A stretch of 64,000 nt of DNA from Taklimakanibacter albus. Its GTDB lineage: Bacteria > Pseudomonadota > Alphaproteobacteria > Rhizobiales > Aestuariivirgaceae. A program made the translations under genes and the position numbers. A model generated the notes under the pieces. It did not search any database and was not told where the DNA came from. It was given only the letters and a program-made list of their open reading frames with translations. Where the stretch lies: NCBI RefSeq assembly GCF_016595235.1, contig NZ_JAENHL010000008.1:2224961-2288960 (forward strand), given 5' to 3'. Of the stretch, positions 25,569 through 33,475 are shown in pieces. Each line of letters begins with the position of its first letter. Within the stretch, counting starts at the first letter, position 1.

Positions 25569-26284
25569 GCCGCTTCCACCACGGCGGAGAAACAATAGCC
25601 GCCGCCCCAATGAGTCTTGATGAGCGCCGGCACCTTGGGATCGAGCTCGATCTTCTTGCGCAGGCGCGACACCTGGTTGTCGATGCTGCGGTCGAACAGC
25701 TCCGCGGTGCGCCCGACGGTGAGATCGAGCAACTGGTCGCGGGTCAGCACCATGCCGGCATGATCGAGAAAGGCGCAGAGCAGCCGGTATTCGGCGGTCG
25801 ACAGCGCCACCGCCACACCATCGGCGCCGATAAGCTCGCGGCGGGCGCCGTCGAGCCGCCAGCGATCGAATTTCAGCTGCTGCGTCTTCACCCGGCCGCG
25901 CTGCGGCGGCAGGCTGTGGACACGGCGCAGCACGGCCTTGATGCGGGCGAGAAGCTCACGCGGATTGAACGGCTTGCCGAGATAATCATCGGCGCCGAGC
26001 TCGAGGCCGATGATGCGGTCGGTCTCCTCGGTCATGGCGGTCAAGAGGATGACGGGAATGTCGGTCGTGTCGCGCAAGTGGCGGCAAAGCGACAGGCCAT
26101 CCTCGCCCGGCATCATGATGTCGAGCACGACGAGATCGAAGGCGCTGCGGTCGAGCAGACGGCGCAAGGCCTGGGCGCTTTCGGCAATGGTGACGCGATA
26201 GCCCTGCCGGGTGAGATATTTTCCCACCAGGTCGCGTATGTCGCGGTGATCGTCGACGACCGCGATATGAGGCGTCGCGTTCAT
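25565..26284 (-). CDS. OmpR-family response regulator
   Basis: A 239-residue two-domain regulator. The receiver domain has the acidic pair Asp11-Asp12, phosphoacceptor Asp55 (VVLDIMMPGEDG), the switch Thr in LLTAMT and Lys in GKPFNPRELLARIK. The C-terminal OmpR winged helix follows (LSTAEYRLLCAFLDHAG, TRDQLLDLTVGR, RSIDNQVSRLRKKIE). It overlaps the kinase gene by four bases. The 178-base gap upstream separates it from the divergent cyclase gene and must hold its promoter. Confidence 0.94.
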   Translation of the reverse strand: MNATPHIAVVDDHRDIRDLVGKYLTRQGYRVTIAESAQALRRLLDRSAFDLVVLDIMMPGEDGLSLCRHLRDTTDIPVILLTAMTEETDRIIGLELGADDYLGKPFNPRELLARIKAVLRRVHSLPPQRGRVKTQQLKFDRWRLDGARRELIGADGVAVALSTAEYRLLCAFLDHAGMVLTRDQLLDLTVGRTAELFDRSIDNQVSRLRKKIELDPKVPALIKTHWGGGYCFSAVVEAA

Positions 26285-26462
26285 GTTGGGTGATCTACAC
26301 TCCCCTCGGGTGAAGTAAAGCTCACACTAGCGTGAAAAGTGTATCAAACTATGGCGGAAGCCGGGACTGTGACAGATGCAGGCAGATCAGGCCCTTTTGC
26401 GCCCAACTTCGGCGACGCGCCACGCCCATATAGCCCCCGACACAACAGATCGGGCCATCACC

Positions 26463-27134
26463 ATGTATCAGCATTCCGCCGCCGAAACCGCCCAGGCAAC
26501 CGCCAATGGCCGCTTCGTGCCGGGCCTCAGGCTGCCGCGCGCCACCGCCGCGGTGGCACTGTTCGCCGATGTCGTGGGTTATACCGAGCATTGCGAGCGG
26601 CTGGATCCGGAAGAGGTCTTCCTGCTGCTCTGCGAGTTCTATCGCCATGCCGGGCGCGCCATCACCGCGGAAGGCGCCGACTTCATCGATCATTTCGGCG
26701 ATGAGGTGCTAGCGGTGTGGAAACACGAGGCGCCGCTCGCCATCCAGGCGCTCAAGGCGCTGCGCTGCGGCTTCGCGCTGCATGCCGAGATCGCGCAGTG
26801 GAACGACTGGCGGCAGCGCAACGGCCTCGAACCGGTCAAGGTCGGCGTCGGCATCCATGCCGGGCCGGTCATGCTCGGCCGGCCGCTCGGTGGTTATGGT
26901 GGCGGCGCCAGCGTGTTCGGCGACACGGTGAATATCGCCAGCCGCCTCGAACGACAGACGCGGCTTATCGGCGCCGATATCGTCATCTCGGACCGGCTCT
27001 ACCGGCTGATCCAGGCGATGGATCCGCGTGAGCGATTGCTCGAGCGCTTTGCCGCCACGCGCGAGGTGACGCTCAATGGCCGCGCCGAGCCGCTCGCAAT
27101 CCGCCACGCGACGGCGAAAGCGGATCTATTCTGA
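26463..27134 (+). CDS. Class III adenylate/guanylate cyclase catalytic-domain protein
   Basis: A 223-residue stand-alone class III nucleotide cyclase domain without sensor or membrane regions. The metal-binding aspartates are Asp36 (LFADVVGYT) and Asp80 (HFGDEVLAVW). VGVGIHAGPVMLG and the block VFGDTVNIASRLE (152-163) with Asn157 and Arg161 cover the transition-state residues. ATG 26463 was chosen; an in-frame start at 26376 would add 29 residues with no family match. It lies divergent from the response regulator and runs into the hydrolase gene tail to tail (8-base overlap). A weak partner for dimerisation or a cAMP role is possible but not shown. Confidence 0.85.
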   Translation: MYQHSAAETAQATANGRFVPGLRLPRATAAVALFADVVGYTEHCERLDPEEVFLLLCEFYRHAGRAITAEGADFIDHFGDEVLAVWKHEAPLAIQALKALRCGFALHAEIAQWNDWRQRNGLEPVKVGVGIHAGPVMLGRPLGGYGGGASVFGDTVNIASRLERQTRLIGADIVISDRLYRLIQAMDPRERLLERFAATREVTLNGRAEPLAIRHATAKADLF

Positions 27135-27908
27135 AGTGTGCCTGCCCAAGAAGGCGCCGACCGGACCCGCGACGCGCTCCGGCGCCTCGAGCAGAATGGC
27201 GTGGCGCAGACCTTCAAGGATGACGAGCTCGGAATTGTCGAGCTCACCGGCGATGAACTCATTGAGACGCGGCGGGCAGCCGCCGTCGAACTCGCCGGTC
27301 AGCACCAGTGACGGGCTTTTCACTTCATGAAGCCAGGGCGCCATCTCGGTCTCGGCATAGATATGGAAGACATTCAAGAAGACTTGGGCGTCGGTCTCGA
27401 TCACCTGCTTGAGGCGGTTGGCGATGACCTCGGGCCGCTTTTGTCCGAATTCCGGCGTGAACCAACGGTCTTTCAGCGTTTCGAGAACCGGCGGAATGCC
27501 CTTCTCTTCCATCGCCGCGACGACGCCTTTGACTTTGGCGCTGTCATCCGCCGTGCGGCCAGCCGCGGTGCTCAGGAGACCCAATGATATTACGTGCTGG
27601 GGATAACGGCGCGCATAGGCCGGGCCTATCATGCCGCCCAGCGAATGACCGATGAAATGCGCCCGCTCGATGCCGAGCTCGGCGCGCAAGGCTTCGAGAT
27701 CGTCGACCAGATCGTCGAGCCCGAACGGCACCGGCACCATCGGCGAGCGGCCATGGCCGCGCAGATCATAGGAGATGCAGCGGAAGCGGTCGCGCAGCAG
27801 CCTGACGAGGCCGTCCCAGGACTGGCGCGACGCGCCGATGCCGTGGATCATGAACAGAGGCGGGCCTTCGCCCTCGACTGAAAATGCCGATCTGACCGGT
27901 TTCGCCAT
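27126..27908 (-). CDS. Alpha/beta hydrolase in flavin monooxygenase operon
   Basis: A 260-residue alpha/beta hydrolase. The oxyanion motif is MIHGIGASRQSW (20-31) and the nucleophile is Ser89 in FIGHSLGGM. Acid Asp is in VLTGEFDGGCPP, and the catalytic His is near the C-terminus in LRHAILLEAPE. It is the last gene of the operon flavin reductase, luciferase-like oxygenase, tautomerase, hydrolase, with 12 bases from the tautomerase. The set resembles a ring- or chain-cleavage path where the hydrolase splits a keto or enol product, as in 3-oxoadipate enol-lactone or meta-cleavage hydrolases. Substrate unknown. Confidence 0.87.
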   Translation of the reverse strand: MAKPVRSAFSVEGEGPPLFMIHGIGASRQSWDGLVRLLRDRFRCISYDLRGHGRSPMVPVPFGLDDLVDDLEALRAELGIERAHFIGHSLGGMIGPAYARRYPQHVISLGLLSTAAGRTADDSAKVKGVVAAMEEKGIPPVLETLKDRWFTPEFGQKRPEVIANRLKQVIETDAQVFLNVFHIYAETEMAPWLHEVKSPSLVLTGEFDGGCPPRLNEFIAGELDNSELVILEGLRHAILLEAPERVAGPVGAFLGRHTSE

Positions 27909-27920
27909 GATGCTTTCGCG

Positions 27921-28121
27921 CTATTTCTTGTCGGGATATTTGTCGGACATCAATATGCCGGCGCCGCCCCAGTCCTCCTTGGCGACATCGGTGATGACGA
28001 TCTGCACGCTTTCCGGCGTGCCGCCGCAGGTGCGGATGAACGCATCGGTCAGCTCCTTCACCAGCTGACGCTTCTGATCGACGGTACGGCCTTTGAACAT
28101 CTCAACTCGAATGACGGGCAT
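27921..28121 (-). CDS. 4-Oxalocrotonate tautomerase family protein
   Basis: A 66-residue tautomerase. After removal of Met the amino-terminal proline (PVIRVEMFKG) is the catalytic base. The rest follows the 4-OT pattern, with VDQKRQLVKELTDAFIRTCG and SVQIVITDVAKEDWGGAG. It likely converts an enol to its keto form in the pathway encoded by the flanking oxygenase and hydrolase. Spacing is 9 bases from the upstream oxygenase stop and 12 to the hydrolase start, so all are co-translated. Confidence 0.9.
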   Translation of the reverse strand: MPVIRVEMFKGRTVDQKRQLVKELTDAFIRTCGGTPESVQIVITDVAKEDWGGAGILMSDKYPDKK

Positions 28122-28130
28122 TTCGGGTCC

Positions 28131-29171
28131 TTAAGCTGCGCGGTTTGATTTCGCTTTAGGTATATGCGGCATGACGAATTCGGCAAAGCGCTGCATGGCA
28201 TCGAGTGCCTCACCCTGCGTATGGCCGATATTCACATTCATGATGAAGTCGTCAATGCCCAGGCCGGCATATTGGGCGACCCGGTCGACCATTTCGGATT
28301 TCGTGCAGATGATCAGGTTCTGCGACAATTGCTCGATCGTCTGCTTCTGCGGCAGGGGCGCGATCTGGCCGTTCTCGACGATGCCGGGACCGGTGAAGAC
28401 ATTGTTGAAGCGGCTGTAATAATCGTAAGCGAGCATGGTCTTGTGCGCGGCATCGGCGTCGTCCTTGGCGAGAACGCAGACGCGCGACAGAGCGAGGCGC
28501 AGATGCTCGCCCTCTTTGCCGAGCTCTGCCTTACCGCGATGGAAGGCGCCGACCTGCGTCTTCATCTTCTCGAAAGTGGCGTCGAGCGGCGTCGTCTGGA
28601 TGTGGAAGCCGCGTTTGGTCGAGGCATAGATGCCCTCCGGCACCAAAGCCGCCACCATCAGCTGCGGCCGCGTCTTCGATACGGGCCGTGGCATCACGGT
28701 GATCGGATCGAACTTGTAATATTTGCCATCCCACGCAACTTCCTCGCGGGCGAACAGCGCCATCAGCAGATCAAGCGACTCGTCGAATTTCTCGCGCGAG
28801 GTTTCGATCGGCACGCCCATGCGCGCCATCTCATACGCGAATGCACCGCGCCCGACACCGAGGATGAGCCGGCCGTCGCATAAGATGTCGGCCTGGATCG
28901 CCTGGCCGGCGAAGATGCGCATGTCGTGCAACGGCAGCACCGACACCGAGGTGACGACTTCGATATGTTTCGTCACCGCGGCGACCTTCACTGCCATCTG
29001 CAAGGGATCGGGCACCAGGAGAATGTTGATCAGATGATGCTCTGGGATGGTGACACCCCGATAGCCGAGGCGCTCGGCGAGCTTCGCCTGCTCGATCATG
29101 TCGGCATAGAGACGGTCGCCGCCATAGGACTTGTCGGGATAATAGGCCGAAAGGAAGTGATTGAATTCCAC
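28131..29171 (-). CDS. LLM-class (luciferase-like) flavin-dependent oxidoreductase
   Basis: A 346-residue bacterial-luciferase-fold oxidoreductase. Typical elements are QAKLAERLGYRGVTIPEHH, the strand VVTSVSVLPLHD, RLILGVGRGAFAYEMARMG and FDESLDLLMALF. It uses reduced flavin and oxygen. The gene for a flavin reductase sits directly upstream with a 16-base gap, so the pair forms a two-component monooxygenase. The downstream tautomerase and hydrolase suggest a degradative route for a small organic molecule. Which compound is oxidised cannot be read from the sequence. Confidence 0.88.
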   Translation of the reverse strand: MEFNHFLSAYYPDKSYGGDRLYADMIEQAKLAERLGYRGVTIPEHHLINILLVPDPLQMAVKVAAVTKHIEVVTSVSVLPLHDMRIFAGQAIQADILCDGRLILGVGRGAFAYEMARMGVPIETSREKFDESLDLLMALFAREEVAWDGKYYKFDPITVMPRPVSKTRPQLMVAALVPEGIYASTKRGFHIQTTPLDATFEKMKTQVGAFHRGKAELGKEGEHLRLALSRVCVLAKDDADAAHKTMLAYDYYSRFNNVFTGPGIVENGQIAPLPQKQTIEQLSQNLIICTKSEMVDRVAQYAGLGIDDFIMNVNIGHTQGEALDAMQRFAEFVMPHIPKAKSNRAA

Positions 29172-29187
29172 GATGGATCCCGTTGCT

Positions 29188-29706
29188 TCAGGAGAGATGA
29201 GGCTGAGTTACGGCGAGGCCGGTCCAGCGGCCGAAGACGCCCGAGCGATAGATCAAGGCGTCCTCGGCAACTTCGCCGGTGATGTGCCTGACCTCGCCGA
29301 TGACGATATTGTGGGTGCTCGCCGGATGCGCCGTGACCAGCGCGCATTCGAAGGTCAGCACCGCGTCTTCGAGAATGGGCGCGCCGGTGACGCCCAAGCG
29401 CCACACGCCCGCGGTAAATTTCTGATCGGCCGAGACGCCCCCTTCGAGGCCGGCAAAGATGCGGGCGAGCGCCAGCTGGCTGGTGGCAAGGAGATTGATC
29501 GAGAAGAAGCGGGCGTCTTCCACCGCGCGGCAGGTGCTGCTCAGGCGGTTGAGGCAAGCCAGGACTTGCGGCGGATCGGCCGAGAGCGAGCAGATCGCCG
29601 TCGCCGTCATGCCGGCGCGGTGCGGCGCCGAGCCTGCCGCGACGATCGCCACGCCGGACGGAAAGCGGCGCATGGCGGCACGAAAATCATCGGGGCTGCA
29701 GGTCAT
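29188..29706 (-). CDS. Flavin reductase family protein
   Basis: A 172-residue FMN-binding split-barrel flavin reductase (HpaC/DszD type). It supplies reduced flavin to the oxygenase encoded 16 bases downstream. The family pattern is present: RRFPSGVAIVAAG, GMTATAICSLSADPPQVLACLN and FSINLLATSQLALARIFAG. It is the first gene of the operon and is divergent from a LysR regulator (105 bases between starts). Confidence 0.9.
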   Translation of the reverse strand: MTCSPDDFRAAMRRFPSGVAIVAAGSAPHRAGMTATAICSLSADPPQVLACLNRLSSTCRAVEDARFFSINLLATSQLALARIFAGLEGGVSADQKFTAGVWRLGVTGAPILEDAVLTFECALVTAHPASTHNIVIGEVRHITGEVAEDALIYRSGVFGRWTGLAVTQPHLS

Positions 29707-29810
29707 GGCGGCGGTCTCACCGGCGGTTCAGGTCACTGGGCCACTATCGACGGCCGAGAATATCCTGTAAAACGAATTAAATTGGCCAGAAAGTTCGGAA
29801 AATACGAATT

Positions 29811-30665
29811 ATGAACCTCACCCATGTTCAGACCTTCGTGGCCGCGGTCGAAACCGGCAATCTCAACCGGACCGCGGTCAAGCTCAATGTCACCCAGTCG
29901 ACGGTGACGGCGCGCATCGATGCGCTCGAGAACCTGATCGGCCAGAAGCTCCTCCACCGCAACAAATCCGGGACCGAGCTGACGCCGGCCGGCGTCAAGT
30001 TCCTGCGCCATGCCGAGGTGCTGATGCAGGTGTGGCGACAGGCGCGCTACGAGACCTCGCTGCCGCGCGGCTTCGAGGATGTCCTGGCGCTCGCCTCAGA
30101 CCCGCAATTATGGACCGGCGTCGCCGAGCTCTGGGTCAGGGATCTGCGCCGGGCGCGCGGCACCATCGCCATCAGCGTGGAGGATCGGCCGGCACGCGCG
30201 ATGGTCGACATCGTCTTCTCCTATACGCCACCCACCGGCGCCTTCTCGGTTGACGTCGTGGGCGAAGACATGTTCGTCGAGGTCGCCACGGTGAAACGCG
30301 GCTTGATGCGCTGGGACCCGCTTTATGTCTATGTCGATCTCGGCGAAGATTTCCGCCGTCAGCATGCGGAGGCGTTTCCGGTCGACGAGACGGCGATCGT
30401 CACTTTCTCGAGCAGCGCCCAGGCGCTCGATCACCTTCTGAGCTGCGGCGGCTCGGCCTATCTGCCCTATCGCGTGGCGCGCCCGCAGATCGAAGCCGGC
30501 AGGCTGTTCGAGGTCGACGGCGCACCGCGCTTCGGCCGTACCATCTATCTCGGCCGCAACAGTGCCCGCACCGATGCGTGGCCGTGGTTCGGGGAGTTCA
30601 TGGAGGGGTTCAAGCGGAAGCTGAGCAATCATATCGTCATCCCGACGAAAGTCGGGATCCAATAA
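29811..30665 (+). CDS. LysR-family transcriptional regulator with repeat-encoded C-terminus
   Basis: A 284-residue LysR regulator with a winged helix at 1-60 (FVAAVETGNLNRTAVKLNVTQ, TVTARIDALENLIG) and an effector domain from about 90. It is divergent from the flavin monooxygenase operon and probably controls it. Two ACGAATTA direct repeats in the gap (about 29770-29810) could be binding half-sites. The last residues VIPTKVGIQ come from an intergenic palindromic repeat (GTCATCCCG type) that starts at 30635. The original gene therefore probably ended slightly earlier or later, and its last dozen residues were replaced. Confidence 0.9.
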   Translation: MNLTHVQTFVAAVETGNLNRTAVKLNVTQSTVTARIDALENLIGQKLLHRNKSGTELTPAGVKFLRHAEVLMQVWRQARYETSLPRGFEDVLALASDPQLWTGVAELWVRDLRRARGTIAISVEDRPARAMVDIVFSYTPPTGAFSVDVVGEDMFVEVATVKRGLMRWDPLYVYVDLGEDFRRQHAEAFPVDETAIVTFSSSAQALDHLLSCGGSAYLPYRVARPQIEAGRLFEVDGAPRFGRTIYLGRNSARTDAWPWFGEFMEGFKRKLSNHIVIPTKVGIQ

Positions 30666-30737
30666 ATTAGTAAAGCGCGGGCAGCGCCGCCCGCTCGAGC
30701 TTATTCAATGGGTCCCGGCTTTCGCCGGGATGACGAA
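30635..30737 (+). repeat. Paired palindromic repeat (GTCATCCCG type), overlapping a gene end
   Basis: The left unit GTCATCCCGACGAAAGTCGG (from 30637) and an inverted unit ending CGCCGGGATGACG (30711-30735) flank a small GC-rich hairpin (arms GCGGGC and GCCCGC). Each unit is itself a stem-loop (for example TCCCGGC-TTTC-GCCGGGA at 30713-30730). The same sequence occurs at 42618-42655 and 53401-53510. The left unit is translated as the last codons of the LysR gene. Confidence 0.8.
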
Positions 30738-30752
30738 ACTGAAAGCGCGTCG

Positions 30753-32141
30753 CTACAACACCACGTAAGATGCGGCGGGGCGGCCGCGGAGCAGGCCGGC
30801 GAGGATGTCGAGGCCTTTCTGCAGCTCGGCGCGCGACGTGGTGGCGCCGCCGAGGCTGACGCGGATGGCGTGGCGCGAGGGGCCGTGGCCGACGACGAAA
30901 GCTTCCGCCGGCGTGACGGCGACGCCTTGTGTCCTGATCTGCGCGACGAAGCTTTCGGCGCGCCAGGTTTCGGGCAAATCGAGCCAGAGATGCAATCCTG
31001 ACGGCAGCGAACGGAAAGACTGGCCGGCGAGCGATTGCGCCGCCAAAAGCTGGCGCTTGCGTAATTCATCGCGCTGCAGATGTGCCAGCTTTTCGGCGGT
31101 GCCGTCCTCGATCCAGCGATAAGCAATTTCGGCCGAGAGCGATGAAGCCATCCAGGTGGTGGCGCCGAGGCCCGGGATCAGATCCTTGGCGCGGCCGGGC
31201 GGCGTCGCGATGTAACCGATGCGCAGGCCCGGACAGACGATCTTCGACAGGCTCGTCACATAATAGCTCTGCTCGGGTGCGAAGCTCGCGATCGAGGGCA
31301 AAGCGTGCTCGAGGAAGCCGCCATAGACATCGTCCTCGATGACGAGCACGTCGTGGCGCACCGCGATGTCTGCGATAGCTTTGCGGCGCTCGACCGGCAT
31401 TACCGCCAAGGTCGGGCTCTGATGATTGGGACAGCAGATCAAGGCGCGCAAAGGTCCGCTGCGGCAGGCGGCTTCGAAAGCTTCAGGAATGAGGCCTTCC
31501 GCATCGATGGGAAGCCCGCGCAAAGTGAGATGCCGGTTGGCAGCGAGAAACTTGATGCCGGGATCGGTGAGTTCCTCGGCGGCGATGGTTTCGCCGGGTT
31601 CGATCAAAGCCGACAAGATGACCGACACACCCTGCTGGCCGCCATTCACGATGACGACATCATCGGCGAAAGTGGTGGTGCCACGCGCGCTCAGCCAGCG
31701 CGCGGCGGCCTCGCGATGCTCCGGCATGCCGACCCAGTCGCGATGATAGGGCAGCAGCAACGGCAAACGCGGACCGTCAGCGATCGCCCGCAGCGCGCTC
31801 GCCATCGCCTGTTCCTGCGCCGGCAACTGCACCGGGCAATTGAAGGTGAGATCGATGAGGTTGCTCTGGGCGCGGTTGGGCTCGAGGCGGGAAATATCGG
31901 AAGCGCGCGACGAGATGAAGGTACCGCGCCCGACCTCGCCCTCGATCAGATGGCGGCGCGCCGCCAGCGCATAGGCCTTGCTGACGGTCGAGACCGATAG
32001 CTGCAGGCGCCAGGCGAGCTCGCGATGGGTCGGCAGCCGGTCGCCCGGGCGCAATTTGCCGGTGGTGACGTCGTCGGCCATCGCATCGGCGATGGCGACA
32101 TAGATACGTCCCGGCTTGGATTTGTAATCAGGAACCCACAC
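30753..32141 (-). CDS. MocR-type GntR/aminotransferase transcriptional regulator
   Basis: A 462-residue MocR regulator. The GntR winged helix spans about 10-77 (GKLRPGDRLPTHRELAWRL, SVSTVSKAYALAARRHLI, GRGTFI) and is fused to a class I aminotransferase-like domain. Lys300 in VTSLSKIVCPGLRIGY is at the PLP position, Asp270-Asp271 in VIEDDVYGGF matches the usual cofactor-binding acidic residue, and CPNHQSPTL fits the fold. Such proteins bind PLP and sense amino compounds. It is divergent from the polyamine-like importer and amine oxidase operon at 32356-38774, its probable target. It is full length with no damage. Confidence 0.92.
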   Translation of the reverse strand: MWVPDYKSKPGRIYVAIADAMADDVTTGKLRPGDRLPTHRELAWRLQLSVSTVSKAYALAARRHLIEGEVGRGTFISSRASDISRLEPNRAQSNLIDLTFNCPVQLPAQEQAMASALRAIADGPRLPLLLPYHRDWVGMPEHREAAARWLSARGTTTFADDVVIVNGGQQGVSVILSALIEPGETIAAEELTDPGIKFLAANRHLTLRGLPIDAEGLIPEAFEAACRSGPLRALICCPNHQSPTLAVMPVERRKAIADIAVRHDVLVIEDDVYGGFLEHALPSIASFAPEQSYYVTSLSKIVCPGLRIGYIATPPGRAKDLIPGLGATTWMASSLSAEIAYRWIEDGTAEKLAHLQRDELRKRQLLAAQSLAGQSFRSLPSGLHLWLDLPETWRAESFVAQIRTQGVAVTPAEAFVVGHGPSRHAIRVSLGGATTSRAELQKGLDILAGLLRGRPAASYVVL

Positions 32142-32250
32142 AATAGGCGCCGCTGGAAGGTGGAAGGGTTCGCCAAGCTAGTCGCTGCGCCACACAATGT
32201 CCAGAACTCCAAGCAAATCAAGGGCTGTATGTCGCAGTACAATATAGCAA

Positions 32251-32278
32251 TTGACCTGATTGTCCTGCTCTCTATTTT
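32251..32278 (+). promoter_or_regulatory. Possible sigma-70-like promoter of the polyamine-type importer operon
   Basis: TTGACC at 32251-32256 and TATTTT at 32273-32278 are separated by 16 bases, about 78 bases before the ATG at 32356. The region lies between the divergent MocR gene and the importer, and it is AT-richer than its surroundings. This is a pattern match only; alphaproteobacterial promoters are often weakly conserved. Confidence 0.35.
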
Positions 32279-32355
32279 CCGATTGCACGTCTTGCCTATA
32301 GGATACGTCCGAAAGGCGGGCCGCAAAAATCCAAGAACCACGGAGGGAGTGGACC

Positions 32356-33414
32356 ATGCCGACCAGCCTAACTCGTCATCGTGCCAGGAAAATCGGGCGC
32401 TTCGCGCTGCCCGTCGCGGTGAGCGCACTTCTCGCCACATCGGCGCTCGCCGCCGATCAGATCACCATCTCGTCCTGGGGCGGCAACTATCAGGAAGCGA
32501 TCTCGAAAGCGATCTGGCAGCCGACCGCCAAGGAGCTCGGCATCACGATCCTCGAGGATTCGACCAACGGCCTCGCCGATGTGCGCGCCCAGGTGACCGC
32601 CAACAGCGTGTTGTGGGACATCACCGAGCTTACCATCGATGGCTGCGCGCAAGGCCAGACCGAAGGCCTGTTCGAAGCGATCGACTATAATGTCGTGAAG
32701 TCCGAGGGCTTCGATCCCGTAGTGGTGCAGCCGACCTATATCGCCTTCAACTACTATTCCAACGTGATCGGCTGGAGCACCGAGAAATTCGGCGATGCCG
32801 GTCCGCAGAGCTGGGCCGATTTCTGGAATGTCGAGAAATTCCCCGGCCGGCGCTCCTTACGCAACGATCCGGCGGAAGTGCTGGAAGCGGCGCTCCTCGC
32901 CGACGGCGTCGATCCCGCCAAGCTTTATCCGCTCGATCTCGACCGTGCCTTCAAGAGCCTCGAGAAGATCAAGCCGAATATCTCGGTATGGTGGTCGTCG
33001 GGCGCACAAGCAGCCCAACTCGTCGCCGATGGCGAAGTCGACATGATCGGCGCCTGGAACGGGCGCATCAGTGCGGCGATCAAGGCCGGCGCCAAATACA
33101 AGTTCACCTTCAATCAGGGCTTGCTCATCGCCGACTGCCTGGCGATCCCCAAGGGCGTCAAGAACAAGGATCTGGCCATGAAGGCGCTGGCCAAGGCGGT
33201 GTCGCCCGAGATCCTCGCCAATATCCCGCAATATATCGATTACGGCCCGGCCAATTCGAAGTCCTACGATACCGGCAAGATCCCGCCGGAACTCGCCAAG
33301 ACGCTGAACACCGCGCCCGAAAACGCCGCCAAGCAGGCGATCGTGCGCGGCGACTGGTGGGGCGAGCACGGCCAGGAAGCCCGCGACCGGTGGGCGAAAT
33401 TCATCAATCAGTAA
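32356..33414 (+). CDS. ABC transporter substrate-binding protein, PotD type
   Basis: A 352-residue periplasmic binding protein of the spermidine/putrescine (PotD) class. A Sec signal covers about 1-34 (ALPVAVSALLATSALAA). The mature protein begins DQITISSWGGNYQEAISKAI, a typical start in this class, and has the WSSGAQAAQLVADGEVDMIGAWNGR region found in PotD-like proteins. GGAGGGAGTGGACC precedes ATG. It is first in the operon with ATPase, two permeases, an M24 protein and a FAD oxidase. The bound ligand is probably an amine or amino-acid derivative. A strong stem-loop (33423-33460) follows the stop. Confidence 0.88.
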   Translation: MPTSLTRHRARKIGRFALPVAVSALLATSALAADQITISSWGGNYQEAISKAIWQPTAKELGITILEDSTNGLADVRAQVTANSVLWDITELTIDGCAQGQTEGLFEAIDYNVVKSEGFDPVVVQPTYIAFNYYSNVIGWSTEKFGDAGPQSWADFWNVEKFPGRRSLRNDPAEVLEAALLADGVDPAKLYPLDLDRAFKSLEKIKPNISVWWSSGAQAAQLVADGEVDMIGAWNGRISAAIKAGAKYKFTFNQGLLIADCLAIPKGVKNKDLAMKALAKAVSPEILANIPQYIDYGPANSKSYDTGKIPPELAKTLNTAPENAAKQAIVRGDWWGEHGQEARDRWAKFINQ

Positions 33415-33422
33415 ACGCGAAA

Positions 33423-33460
33423 CTCCCTCTCCCGCTTGTGCTCGCAAGCGGGAGAGGGAG
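33423..33460 (+). repeat. 16-bp hairpin after the binding-protein gene
   Basis: Perfect inverted repeat: CTCCCTCTCCCGCTTG (33423-33438) pairs with 33445-33460 around a 6-base loop. It sits between the binding-protein and ATPase genes with no T-tract. It probably protects the 3' end of the binding-protein message or lowers read-through, so the binding protein is made in excess. It belongs to the CTCCC repeats of this genome. Confidence 0.7.
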
Positions 33461-33475
33461 AATTTCCGGTGAGAC

